Positions 39,621-48,947 are shown, numbered from the stretch's first letter. The stretch: DNA of 64,000 bases from Endozoicomonas sp965232255 (GCA_965232255.1 OZ246962.1:1-64000); one strand, 5' to 3'. The notes: a model not told the origin generated them from the sequence alone. Numbers and translations are program-made.

Positions 39621-39848
39621 CCCAGTCCCTCAATTCCTAATGCATTGACCTGTGGTGCTGGTCGGTGAACACGTCGCGAGGCGGTTTCAGACAAAAGCCC
39701 GGCAACACAGGTCAATACACTGATGCAATCATCGAGAGCGCTGATAAATGCCTTAAAATCATACCAGTCGCAGAACAACTGATCGTTGCTTCCTGACAAA
39801 CTTTACACCAAAAACCGTTTCAGGCGACCCGACGCTGCCCAAGGGAAG

Positions 39849-40430
39849 TCATTGCCAGCATGGGACACCAAAATCGGCCAACAGCTGTGCAGTCTCCATC
39901 AACGGTAGCCCAACAACTCCCGAGTAACTGCCAGTGATACCAGCCACCAACACCGCACCGTACCCTTGAATGCCATAAGCACCGGCTTTGTCAGCGGGCT
40001 CACCGGAGGCGATGTAATCTTTAATCAACTGATCAGACAGTTCTCTAAAGACCACATCGGTCACGGAAAGTTCGGTACGGCATTGCTGGCCATCGGTGAC
40101 GGCTACGGCGGTCAAGACCTGGTGCGTATTGCCACTGAGCAGGCTTAACATATGCCGGGCGTCTTCCTGATCCGCGGGCTTGCCAAGAATCGCGCTCTGG
40201 TAGACGACAGTGGTATCAGAAGCTAACAGTGGCCGCACTTGCAGACCCAAGGCAAACATCTTTTGCCAACCGGCACGAGCCTTTTCCCGGGCCATGCGCA
40301 GCACATAGTCAGAGGGCTGCTCACCGGGATAAGGCGTTTCATCAATCTCACTGACCAGCTGCTCAAATGGGACGCCAATCTGACGCAGCAGCTGTGCTCG
40401 CCGTGGTGACTGGGAAGCCAGGTAAATCAT
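39849..40430 (-). CDS. maf: Maf family nucleoside triphosphate pyrophosphatase (YhdE type)
   Basis: 193 residues from the ATG at 40430, which has AGGAG six bases upstream; the longer frame to 40487 is rejected. It begins MIYLASQSPRRAQLLRQIG, the Maf signature with the SxSPRR nucleotide-binding loop. It continues with EIDETPYPGEQPSDYVLRMAREKA, LLASDTTVVY (catalytic Asp) and the KAGAYGIQGYGAVLV block. The family hydrolyses dTTP and UTP, including modified nucleotides, and influences septum formation. Its position upstream of rng matches E. coli yhdE-rng. Confidence 0.95.
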   Translation of the reverse strand: MIYLASQSPRRAQLLRQIGVPFEQLVSEIDETPYPGEQPSDYVLRMAREKARAGWQKMFALGLQVRPLLASDTTVVYQSAILGKPADQEDARHMLSLLSGNTHQVLTAVAVTDGQQCRTELSVTDVVFRELSDQLIKDYIASGEPADKAGAYGIQGYGAVLVAGITGSYSGVVGLPLMETAQLLADFGVPCWQ

Positions 40431-40842
40431 CAATAGCTCCTTGAATAGCTCCTTGGGATTCTTACTTGGTACTTTTGTCGCGCCCATAAACGGCCAAAAG
40501 CACTTGGTTCATAACAGTGCCAGCATTATAAAAAAAGAGGGAAGACCCGACCGGCAGACCAGATCACACAACAGAATGCTTCGCAAGGAGCATACAGAGA
40601 CTCGCCGACAGCGAATTTACACAAAAAAACCTATGCTTTCACCCAAAAACGACAAAACCATTCCTACGGCTTGTACGGTTGCGGATAAACTCACCAATAC
40701 TGGTTATTTACCAGCAACCGCCTGAAAAACACCACAAGCGACAAAACTATTTTGTAGCTGATCCCGACAGAGTTTCGGGAACAGCTGCGAACGTAGTCGT
40801 CCGCAGTCGTAAACGCTCGGCCGGACTTGCACTGTGCAGCCA
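40431..40842. other. Intergenic stretch, 412 bp
   Basis: Lies between the stop of the 1208-residue gene and the start of maf, both minus strand. A weak six-base-pair hairpin (TCCCGA / TCGGGA, near 40764-40782) could end transcription of the upstream gene. No coding sequence is supported. Confidence 0.5.
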
Positions 40843-43800
40843 TCAATTCCTGGAAAAACTCAACTTAAAGCGGTTATTCTCCACCAGCTCAGTTTTCACC
40901 AGGGCATCGAACCCCTGCGCCGTCACACCAAAAGTCACCTGCGCCAGTCGCTGGATGCTGTCAGCCTTCTGTACCTGCTGCGCTTTCAGGGCGTTCAAAT
41001 ACAGCGCCTTGTAGAACCGATAGATCTCCTTGGGCTCGCTGAACGTGCCGGCAGCTCGCAGTTTTTTATCACCACGCTGACGATCAATGGCGGCAGTAAT
41101 GGTAACGCCCGTTTTGGCACCCACTTTGGCACCGGCTTTTATTGCCCGTCCCGCCGGCCCCATCACGATGGAAAATGGATCAGCCACAAACGCTGCGGTA
41201 TGAATACCGCTGTTAATGGTGGCCTTGCTGGTTTTTATATCCATATGGCCACTTTTCACCTTTCTGGCATTTTCCAGCATGGTGGCCAGCTGATCCAACT
41301 CGCCTTGTTGCCAACCATACTGTTTCAGTGTGCCATCCGCGTTCATCGGCTCGACCACGGTGGTGAGTTCTTTTTTGCGCAAGGCCCTGGTGAGTTTTTC
41401 CACTTTGATCCGGACCATGTGATCAGCAATGTTGATACCCAGTGAGTCCAGCTGTTTTTGCAGTTTTTTATACTCTTTTCCGTCGAGTTCCAAGTCTCTG
41501 CCCGAGGTCAACCGGCTGTTGATACCGGCCAGTGTTTTCAGCACAGTTTGCTGTTTTTTAGCACCGTCCCGTTGCAGGATACTGGTCAGTGATTGACTAA
41601 TAGTCCCTAAACTTTCCGCGGTCAACTGTTGTCCATCCACTGCCAGCAGCCCCTTAAGCCCACGACTTTTGTCGTTTTCTCCTTTAAGGTGAACGAGTGT
41701 GTCGTCAATCCGGTCGTTCATGGCGGCCCGATTTTTGTCCCGGTATTTTGCTTCTCTGCCGTAGGCTACCGCTTTAAGTACTTCGTCCACGCCTAAAGAC
41801 AGTGGCAAAAATCCGGTGATGGCGGAAGCCAGCTTCAGGTCACGGTCTCTTTTGTGCTGATGGATTTTCCACTGATCGTAATTTTTCAGGGAATGCAGTG
41901 CGTCAATATTGTCGCTGTGCTGGCTCAGTACCCGGTCAAGGTCTTGTACCATGGGTAGCTGGCCCATACTTTTCACTTGGGTAAAGAATTTGTCAGGTTT
42001 TATTCGCACCTGCTGGTAGATGGCTTTAGACCCCTTACGCAAGGAACCCAAAAACTTATCCCGGCGAAAATCGATGTGGATACCCAGCTTATCAAGAACC
42101 TTATTGGCTGCTTTAATACGCGCGATATTCTGCATCGTCTCTTGCGGACTTGTTTGCAGTGCCTGGCGGAAGTTATTCAACACGCCCATATCGTCACTGG
42201 TTAATGGCGAACCCATCAAAGTGATGGCATCCTCCGTCTGCCCACTGCTGGAATTAAGCCGGAGCACACCGTCAAGCAGTTGCGTCAGGTTCTTGTGCTC
42301 CACATAGCAGTCTTTTTGTTTGAGAATGTTGCCAAGCGCGGCGTTTGGATTGCCGACTTTCTGATCACCGTGACTATCGTTGATAAAACACAGGTCGGCA
42401 TATTGCCTGAACTGCTTTTTATTCACGACCTTTCTGTTTTGGCTGAAATTGAACAGGTTGGGGAAATTAAGGCTGTTGGTTTTCAGATAGCGGTATAGCT
42501 TATCGTTATTGATGCTCAGCTGGTAAACGCCCTGCACCACTTTCTTGGTGGTAACGCCCATGGCTTTTAACCGTTTTTGGCTAAGCTCACCGGCATCGAG
42601 GGGCGCCTGAAACTGATTGTGCAGCTCGCTAATCAAGTCGTGTAATTCTTGGGCAGAGACCGTTCGGCCATCTTTCTTTAGCAGATGTTGCACATCCCAG
42701 GCGCTTTTGCCTGGGCTAATGATACCTATACTGCCCGGCTTGATCAGTTGATCAAAAAGCTCCTTTTCCCGCTCTGTCCGGATTTTATGCGCTCCCTCAA
42801 TGGCTGCCTGACGTTTTTTCAGTCTGTAAAGCTTGCGTTGGGCAAAGGCTGCAACAAAAGCGCTTTCGACAACACCTGCGGCAATTTCGGTGCCCAGCTG
42901 CGCGGCATCGGTGTATAGCTCCGGATTAAAACCCAGTAACGCCAGGTGATCGGTATGGGTCGCCGGTGAGTTCTGAGCTATACCGCCCGAATCAGATGCT
43001 AACGTCTCGGCGTGGTTAACGGCAGTGGGGTCGTGCATCCCTGTCGGGATGGATTTTTCTGAGCCTGCGTAATCCGGTGTCACGCCCTCGACAACAGCAT
43101 CGTACTCAACAAGATCCGGGTGAGAAAGGTCATACGGTGGCGGAATCAACTCGACTGCCTCCACCGGCGATTCAAGCTCCGGCGTCTCTGGCCCCGGGGT
43201 TTCAGAGTGCAGATCCAGATCCTCAGCGGTAAACGGTCGGCGGTAATGCTCCGAATACTGGCCAATCAGTGCCGTTCGCTGCTCTGTACTCAGTTCCAGA
43301 TCATCGGCACTAATGGTGCCACCACCCATTTCTTGTTTACCGAGCAGCTGCTGGGCTGCAATCAAGTCAATCTGATGCTCCAGCTCCTGAATGTTCTCCT
43401 GAAAATCTCCGGGGAGCTCCAATGAGTTGCCTTGCTCCAGCCACTGCGCTTGTCGGGCAATCAGATCACGGTGGCTAACACTGGCGCCGATGTTATTACT
43501 GCTGCTCCCCTCAGACAGCCACTGCTCAGAGACAACATAATCAGAGAACGACCAGCTACCCGGCCTGTTCGGGTCATAGGAAATGTCCAACTCCGAAATA
43601 AGCTGATAATTGGTATTGGCAAAATACTCATCAAAACTGACCACGTCGTCACCGTTGCTGTCGAGGTCGTTATCGAACCACTCTGCTGCATTGGTGTTGC
43701 GCTGTTCGTCAGCAATGGAAAAAGTGTCAATCACGTAGCGTTCGGGGGGTGTATCGCCAGACTCGTAAACGAAAATGGCGTGGGTAGATCTGTCGTCACT

Positions 43801-44469
43801 GCCAGGTTCATCAACAATCAGCACATAGGTATTTGACTCCTGCGGCAATAGTCCTTCAGCCTTGGCGTAGCCACACCAGCGCTCGCACATGATGGCATAG
43901 TCTTCGCAATCAATGCCCTGGCCATTATCAGCAAGAATCTCTGCGGGAGAGGAATCGTATTCTCGCACGCCCTCGGTATCAATGTCAGACCCATAGGTGA
44001 TATGTTCCCGAATCCGGTCTTGCATCAGGACCAGCACGGCCTTTTGTTTCTGGTCATCCGGGAAGTCTTTATAGGGTGCCATTAAATTTTTAAAGATGGC
44101 GTACTCTTCTGCCTCGGTAGTACCTAGGGGCGGCTGCACTGTAGAGTCATAATCGTGCCGGCTGTACATAGCACCGGCAATGGCGCCCCCTGCCACCGCA
44201 CCACCGGTTGCACCACTGGCCACTTGTTTTTTATGCAAAAAAGGCCGCGTCCGCTTGCTAGCCTTGATACTTTTATCTTTGATGGCGTCATCGCGTGGCT
44301 CTGAGTGTACCTGGGCACTTTTTTGGCCTCTACGGGATTTGACATCACGCCCCTTGAAGGTACTGCTACTGACCTGGTCATTCTCACTGTCTGACGCAGG
44401 TTTGGTTTCTGCCGTACGATTGGGGGAGATGGACTGATTATTGATATTTCCGGAGACAGGCATAAGCAT
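40843..44469 (-). CDS. Giant protein with transglutaminase-like cysteine protease domain
   Basis: A 1208-residue protein with no signal peptide; AAGGA precedes the ATG by 5 bases. Residues 1-80 are polar and disordered. Residues 85-101 are a Gly/Ala zipper-like hydrophobic stretch (GATGGAVAGGAIAGAM). Residues 120-260 form a transglutaminase-like/BTLCP-type domain with Cys188 in GIDCEDYAIMCERW, His230 in THAIFVYES and Asp248 in YVIDTFS. An EF-hand-like Asp loop follows (DLDSNGDDVVSFDEYF, about 268-283, two residues longer than the canonical loop). The rest is long, mainly helical, with another Gly/Ala-rich stretch near 1120. I recognise no characterised homologue. A secreted effector or toxin is possible, but no secretion genes are in the window. 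Confidence 0.7.
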   Translation of the reverse strand: MLMPVSGNINNQSISPNRTAETKPASDSENDQVSSSTFKGRDVKSRRGQKSAQVHSEPRDDAIKDKSIKASKRTRPFLHKKQVASGATGGAVAGGAIAGAMYSRHDYDSTVQPPLGTTEAEEYAIFKNLMAPYKDFPDDQKQKAVLVLMQDRIREHITYGSDIDTEGVREYDSSPAEILADNGQGIDCEDYAIMCERWCGYAKAEGLLPQESNTYVLIVDEPGSDDRSTHAIFVYESGDTPPERYVIDTFSIADEQRNTNAAEWFDNDLDSNGDDVVSFDEYFANTNYQLISELDISYDPNRPGSWSFSDYVVSEQWLSEGSSSNNIGASVSHRDLIARQAQWLEQGNSLELPGDFQENIQELEHQIDLIAAQQLLGKQEMGGGTISADDLELSTEQRTALIGQYSEHYRRPFTAEDLDLHSETPGPETPELESPVEAVELIPPPYDLSHPDLVEYDAVVEGVTPDYAGSEKSIPTGMHDPTAVNHAETLASDSGGIAQNSPATHTDHLALLGFNPELYTDAAQLGTEIAAGVVESAFVAAFAQRKLYRLKKRQAAIEGAHKIRTEREKELFDQLIKPGSIGIISPGKSAWDVQHLLKKDGRTVSAQELHDLISELHNQFQAPLDAGELSQKRLKAMGVTTKKVVQGVYQLSINNDKLYRYLKTNSLNFPNLFNFSQNRKVVNKKQFRQYADLCFINDSHGDQKVGNPNAALGNILKQKDCYVEHKNLTQLLDGVLRLNSSSGQTEDAITLMGSPLTSDDMGVLNNFRQALQTSPQETMQNIARIKAANKVLDKLGIHIDFRRDKFLGSLRKGSKAIYQQVRIKPDKFFTQVKSMGQLPMVQDLDRVLSQHSDNIDALHSLKNYDQWKIHQHKRDRDLKLASAITGFLPLSLGVDEVLKAVAYGREAKYRDKNRAAMNDRIDDTLVHLKGENDKSRGLKGLLAVDGQQLTAESLGTISQSLTSILQRDGAKKQQTVLKTLAGINSRLTSGRDLELDGKEYKKLQKQLDSLGINIADHMVRIKVEKLTRALRKKELTTVVEPMNADGTLKQYGWQQGELDQLATMLENARKVKSGHMDIKTSKATINSGIHTAAFVADPFSIVMGPAGRAIKAGAKVGAKTGVTITAAIDRQRGDKKLRAAGTFSEPKEIYRFYKALYLNALKAQQVQKADSIQRLAQVTFGVTAQGFDALVKTELVENNRFKLSFSRN

Positions 44470-45124
44470 CTCATTCCTTGAGTCAGAGCAAGGCCTATCG
44501 GCTGAAACCTGGGGAGAATAAGAAGTCAGGATTTCCTGTGTGTTAAGAAAAGGTATGGATGCGGTTTTACTGCTGCGATCTGTGCGCGACCGCTGCCAAC
44601 ATTATTGGATCAGACGTAGTGCCATTTAAACGACAAATGTCTTTTAAGTATCCCTCGAACACCCGTAAGTAGTCACGGCTACAAGATGATAATTACATCA
44701 CCAATATATACTAAATCTGTCGTTTAATTACAATATAAACAGGTATTTCTCTTGAGTCACCAAGTTCGGCAAAATCGGTATAGTATCAGCCAGATCATGC
44801 CATGGAGGACCTACCCCTCCATTGACTCTGCAGGACGTTCCCTTGCTGGCTGCATACGCTGGATTTCTGTGATACTCGTCCCTCTATCGCCCTCGTGGGT
44901 ATAAGGGCGACCGTTTACGGTTATTTGGGTAACTGCTCAGAATTTGTGGATAAACGTTGTTTATTGCCAGCTGCCTTGTGTCCAGCGAAACAAGAACGGC
45001 ATACTGATAATGAACATATTTAGCCACAAAGATGAGCAGTTACCCTTTCCCGGTTATTCAGCAGAACGATCCAGCAGAACAATCCAGCAAAACGTCTATC
45101 AGAACAGTCTGGATTTCAGGACGG
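44470..45124. other. Intergenic region with a 10-bp inverted repeat, 655 bp
   Basis: Separates the 1208-residue gene from the ATPase gene, both minus strand. It contains a perfect inverted repeat TTAAACGACA (44626-44635) and TGTCGTTTAA (44718-44727), 82 bp apart, in an A/T-rich stretch that may be the promoter region of the 1208-residue gene. A small plus-strand frame at 45010-45192 overlaps the ATPase gene and has no support. Confidence 0.5.
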
Positions 45125-46249
45125 CTACCCAAGAGTCAGGTTATGTTCCTGTTCAAAATCAAACAGGTGGCAAACTTCTGTATTCAGGTTAAAGCGCATA
45201 ACCTGGCCAATATGGGCTGTGGTAATCGTCTGGTCGTTAACCCTGGCGATCAGCTCGTTGTTACCCACCTTGAAATAGAGATATTTCTCATTACCCATGT
45301 TTTCCACCATACTGAGCACACCATCGACGGTATTAAACACGTCACCGTCAACAGCCAATGAGATATGCTCTGGGCGAATACCAAAGTAGACGGGCTTGTT
45401 CACATGGTTTTGCAACCGACTCTGTTTGGCTTCAGGGATAAAACACTTCACACCAGGCGCCAGCTCGATAAACAAGCCAGATTTCGATGAGCGAATAACA
45501 GTTTCGATCAGGTTCATTGATGGCGAGCCAATAAAACCCGCGACAAATTTGTTGGCCGGGTAATTATACAGATTGGCCGGTGTATCAACCTGCATGATAC
45601 GACCCTGGTTCAGCACACAAATACGATCACCCAGCGTTAACGCTTCAGTTTGGTCGTGGGTGACGTAGATCATCGTGGCCGGATTGCCCTCTTCTTTCAG
45701 ACTTTGGTGCAACTGGGCAATCTTGACCCGCATGGAAACCCGCAGCTTGGCATCCAGGTTGGACAGAGGCTCATCAAACAAAAAGACATCCGGCTTGCGG
45801 ACAATGGCTCGGCCAACAGCCACCCGCTGTCGTTGACCACCGGACATCTCCTTGGGCTTACGATCCAGAAGCTCGGTGATTTCCAGCTTTTCTGCCGCCT
45901 CTGCTACCGCTCGGCGAATCTCCTCTTTGGACTTTTTCTGCATTTTCAGGCCAAAAGCCATGTTGTCGAACACTGTTTTGTGGGGATACAGCGCATAGTT
46001 CTGGAATACCATGGCAATGCCCCGATCCTTCGGCGGCAGATCGTTGACCATTCGCTCACCGATGCGGATTTCACCGCTGCTAATGGCTTCCAGTCCGGCA
46101 ATCATGCGTAACGTAGTGGATTTTGCACAACCGGACGGCCCCACGAATACCATGAATTCGCCATCCTGAATATCCAGGTCAATACCGTGAACGGCCTTGA
46201 AACCGTTATCGTACTCTTTTTCAACTTTTCGCAGGCTAACAGTGGCCAT
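45125..46249 (-). CDS. Carbohydrate ABC transporter ATPase, MalK/UgpC type, with altered Walker A
   Basis: A 374-residue ATP-binding subunit. It has the Q-loop (VFQNYALYPH), signature MSGGQRQRVAVGRAI, Walker B VFLFDEPLSNLDA, the H-loop YVTHDQTEAL and a C-terminal OB/TOBE regulatory domain (PVYFGIRPEHISLAV). That combination is typical of the MalK/UgpC/MsmK group that energises sugar or glycerol-phosphate uptake. The Walker A reads GPSGCAKST: the Gly before the catalytic Lys43 is Ala42 (codon GCA). No permease or binding-protein genes are near, so it probably serves permeases encoded elsewhere. It is last of a same-strand series after the lipoprotein gene (98 bp gap). Confidence 0.9.
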   Translation of the reverse strand: MATVSLRKVEKEYDNGFKAVHGIDLDIQDGEFMVFVGPSGCAKSTTLRMIAGLEAISSGEIRIGERMVNDLPPKDRGIAMVFQNYALYPHKTVFDNMAFGLKMQKKSKEEIRRAVAEAAEKLEITELLDRKPKEMSGGQRQRVAVGRAIVRKPDVFLFDEPLSNLDAKLRVSMRVKIAQLHQSLKEEGNPATMIYVTHDQTEALTLGDRICVLNQGRIMQVDTPANLYNYPANKFVAGFIGSPSMNLIETVIRSSKSGLFIELAPGVKCFIPEAKQSRLQNHVNKPVYFGIRPEHISLAVDGDVFNTVDGVLSMVENMGNEKYLYFKVGNNELIARVNDQTITTAHIGQVMRFNLNTEVCHLFDFEQEHNLTLG

Positions 46250-46347
46250 CTACGAACTCCGCCGCACGGCTTTTACAAGCTATCTGTTTACAGGTTTTTT
46301 TATTGGGTTACAGCCGGACCATCACAGTCCGACTGCCAGGAAATGCA

Positions 46348-46830
46348 TTATTGGCACTTGGCAACTACCGCGTGGAGCGGCTGTTTATCGGCAGAAAACT
46401 GCACGGTCCACACATAGCGGCCAGCTTCAGGCAGGCTGGCAATGGTATCTTTGGCAAAACCACCACGTTTCAGCTCCCGCACTTCGCCAGCAGGTAACTT
46501 CAGACCACCCACGGTAAACTGCGGGTTCCAGCTCATGGTGGCAAATTGCAGGCTGACATTACCTGCTTGCTCTTCGCTGACGACTTGATAAATGCCATCT
46601 CCCTTATAAGACATTTTGTGTCGTTCATTATGAATCCACTGAGACTCCGGGAAAGAGCCAACCACATACAGCGACGGTCTGATGGGGCCGCGGTCGTCGG
46701 TGATGGTGGGCAGGTCACAGCTGGTGAAGCGAGTGTCCACCGGTGCCGCAGGCGTCGTGGGTGATGAGGTAGTGGTACAACCGACCAGCAGGCTGGCAGT
46801 CAGGGCAGTAACGAGTAGTTGGGTTTTCAT
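46348..46830 (-). CDS. Small lipoprotein with possible glycan-binding fold
   Basis: 160 residues. The lipobox LLVGC gives an acylated Cys near residue 18, followed by a Thr/Ser/Pro linker. The folded part (SLYVVGSFPESQWIHNERHKM, GDGIYQVV, LQFATMSWNPQFTVG) resembles starch-binding or pullulanase-associated immunoglobulin-like modules. These share a GsF...W..d....m...gdGvy pattern with a Trp-Asn-Pro block. This is judged by eye and is not a firm family call. It lies 16 bp after the lpxD-like gene and before the MalK/UgpC-type ATPase, which fits a role in carbohydrate handling at the outer membrane. Confidence 0.65.
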   Translation of the reverse strand: MKTQLLVTALTASLLVGCTTTSSPTTPAAPVDTRFTSCDLPTITDDRGPIRPSLYVVGSFPESQWIHNERHKMSYKGDGIYQVVSEEQAGNVSLQFATMSWNPQFTVGGLKLPAGEVRELKRGGFAKDTIASLPEAGRYVWTVQFSADKQPLHAVVAKCQ

Positions 46831-46846
46831 TTTTACGTCCTGTTAT

Positions 46847-47860
46847 TCAGATCGCCTTGAGAATACGTTGCAGGATGCCAGCCCGCTCCGGGGTGGCACC
46901 TTTGTTCTTTTTTATCTGGTCATACTGGTTTGTCAGGGTATTCAATACGGCCAGGTTCTTGTAATAAGCCCTGGACTCCTTAGCCGGGTAACCGAACAAG
47001 TCGCTCTTTTCCCCAAAGGAGTGGCTGACGCCGGATTTGGCCTTAATCACAGAGTAACTGCCAATAGTAATGTGACCAGCGGTACCCACCTGACCGTGGG
47101 CAATAACGTGGTCACCCAGCACCGTATGACCGGCAAAACCGCACTGGGAAACAATCAGACAGTGTTTACCTAATATGCAGTCGTGGCCTATCTGTACCAG
47201 ATTATCAATTTTGGTGCCTTGACCGATGACAGTATCTCCGAGTGTGCCTCGGTCAATGGTATTATTGCAGCCAATTTCCACATCGTCTTCAATGACTACA
47301 CGACCAACGCTTTCTACCCGCAGGTAATGGTTTTTGGCGTCCGCCATGTATTCGAAACTGAAATTACCAATGGAATTGTTGGAGTCGATGGTGACGTTAT
47401 TGCCAATAACTGTCCCTTCCTTGATGACGGTATTGGCATGAATCGCCACATTGTCGCCAATGGTGACATGATTCATAATGCGTACTCCGGGCATAAAGTG
47501 GCAGCCTTGGCCAATATTGCAGTGTTTGCCAATATAAACACCCGGAATCTCAGACGTATTGCCCTGATCCATCAATTGATAACGTCGGATTTTATAGAGT
47601 CGCAACACCTGGTTGATGGTGTTTGCTTTTAACTGCTCAATAACAATTTTGCACGGGACAGGACTGTGCAGAACATCTTGCGGGCCGATAATGACATCCG
47701 CTGTGGTTGCAGCAATATCTTTCAGCTCTGACTTGGCAAAAACAATGGCCAAGCCACCGGTCCTGACGCTAGAGACCGGCCGAATATGGCTGATCTCCCC
47801 ATCATAATGACCTTCAATACGACCAGAGACTGTTTTCGCTATTTCTGCAACGGTGATCAT
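46847..47860 (-). CDS. lpxD: LpxD-like UDP-3-O-acyl-glucosamine N-acyltransferase
   Basis: 337 residues (E. coli LpxD is 341). The N-terminal uridine-binding-like domain (RPVSSVRTGGLAIVFAKSEL) is followed by a left-handed beta-helix of hexapeptide repeats (VYIGKHCNIGQGCHFMPGV and many more) with the catalytic-type His in QIGHDCILGKHC. The C-terminal helix is short. LpxD adds the second acyl chains in lipid A synthesis and is normally encoded in bamA-skp-lpxD-fabZ-lpxA. Here it stands between a porin and a lipoprotein gene, so it may be a second copy or acylate another sugar nucleotide. The symbol describes family, not proven function. Confidence 0.8.
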   Translation of the reverse strand: MITVAEIAKTVSGRIEGHYDGEISHIRPVSSVRTGGLAIVFAKSELKDIAATTADVIIGPQDVLHSPVPCKIVIEQLKANTINQVLRLYKIRRYQLMDQGNTSEIPGVYIGKHCNIGQGCHFMPGVRIMNHVTIGDNVAIHANTVIKEGTVIGNNVTIDSNNSIGNFSFEYMADAKNHYLRVESVGRVVIEDDVEIGCNNTIDRGTLGDTVIGQGTKIDNLVQIGHDCILGKHCLIVSQCGFAGHTVLGDHVIAHGQVGTAGHITIGSYSVIKAKSGVSHSFGEKSDLFGYPAKESRAYYKNLAVLNTLTNQYDQIKKNKGATPERAGILQRILKAI

Positions 47861-47891
47861 AACTACTGCACATCCTGTTTACTGGCTGTTA

Positions 47892-48947
47892 TTAGAAACG
47901 ATAGAGAGCCTGCAATTGGAACGTTTGCTCTGTCAACTCACTTTCGTTTTTCTTATCCCATGAGAACATCCTGCTTTTCTCTTCCACTTCGTTAGCAAAC
48001 TCGTACTCTGCCTTCAACAACCAGTTATCGCCCACCGCCTGCTCGTAACCAATGGTGGCTTTACGGATGTCTTTGTAGTAGTTGGTATCTTCGTTACCGC
48101 CCGTGCTCTGATCACTGTTGATGGTTTCGTTATCCCCCACCCGGACCCGCACATAAAGACTACCGGCGTCTTCAAAGCTGTAAGTGACGATCGGCTCAAT
48201 GTATTTCTCGGTAAATTCACTGACCTCGTTTATGCTACCGTCGCCGTTCAGACCTTCGTTGTCTTTCATCTGATAGAAGAATTCAACGCCAACCTCCCAC
48301 TGCCCAAAGCGCTTGTACGGCTTGACCAGAATGCTGTAGCCCTCTTCTGTGCGCTCACCCCAGGAAGACTTGTCTTCGTCGCTACGCAGATACTCCAGGT
48401 TACTGTATACCCCCCAGTTGTGCTCATTATTCCAATAGGTCAGATACGGACGAAAACTTTGTTCGGTTATGGTCTGGCGATGATTATTGACAGTAGCGCT
48501 GTGCAGCTTGGTAGGCGTGAACTCAATTTCATAGATAACCCCTGTCGCCCAACCATTACCCAGATTAAAGCCTTTATTGGCAGAGAACAGATGCTTAAAA
48601 CCGCTCTCGTTTTCGTAATAACCCGGCTCATCCTGCTCACGGTCTTCTGTTTTCAGGGCATAAAGGAATGCAGCGTCCCAGGCAGTATTTCTGTAGTAAA
48701 CGTTAAAAATCTCTTTAATCAACGTTTTCTCTTTTTTGAGTTTGCCGTTGAACCCATCGGTTTCCTTGTATTCATATTCAACAGCAGTACCAATATGGCC
48801 GCCACCAAAACTCAGGGAGTTTTCCATGTATTCTTCTTGAAACAGATCATCCAGATCGGATGCGTACACTCCGGTGCTGGCTGCCAGAGCCTGGGCAATC
48901 AAAACGGAAAGCAGTGTTTTTTTTGTGTTCACGATAAATCCAGACAT
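47892..48947 (-). CDS. Monomeric outer-membrane porin, KdgM/OmpG-like
   Basis: About 350 residues. The ATG at 48947 has no ribosome-binding site. A GTG at 48932 would start exactly at a clean signal peptide (VNTKKTLLSVLIAQALAASTGVYA, cleavage before SDLDDLF) and may be the true start. The mature protein is made of alternating amphipathic strands with acidic turns (GHIGTAVEYEYKETDGFNGKL, GVYSNLEYLRSDEDKSSWG) and ends in the outer-membrane C-terminal Phe signal (QLQALYRF). Size and strand pattern fit the oligogalacturonate-porin/OmpG group that takes up acidic or neutral oligosaccharides. It is first of a four-gene same-strand set with lpxD-like, lipoprotein and sugar-type ATPase genes. Confidence 0.8.
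   Translation of the reverse strand: MSGFIVNTKKTLLSVLIAQALAASTGVYASDLDDLFQEEYMENSLSFGGGHIGTAVEYEYKETDGFNGKLKKEKTLIKEIFNVYYRNTAWDAAFLYALKTEDREQDEPGYYENESGFKHLFSANKGFNLGNGWATGVIYEIEFTPTKLHSATVNNHRQTITEQSFRPYLTYWNNEHNWGVYSNLEYLRSDEDKSSWGERTEEGYSILVKPYKRFGQWEVGVEFFYQMKDNEGLNGDGSINEVSEFTEKYIEPIVTYSFEDAGSLYVRVRVGDNETINSDQSTGGNEDTNYYKDIRKATIGYEQAVGDNWLLKAEYEFANEVEEKSRMFSWDKKNESELTEQTFQLQALYRF

Noticed and set aside
45010..45192. Small plus-strand frame (MNIFSHKDEQLPFPG...)
   Set aside because: It overlaps the 3' end of the ABC ATPase gene on the opposite strand, lacks a ribosome-binding site and resembles nothing known to me.
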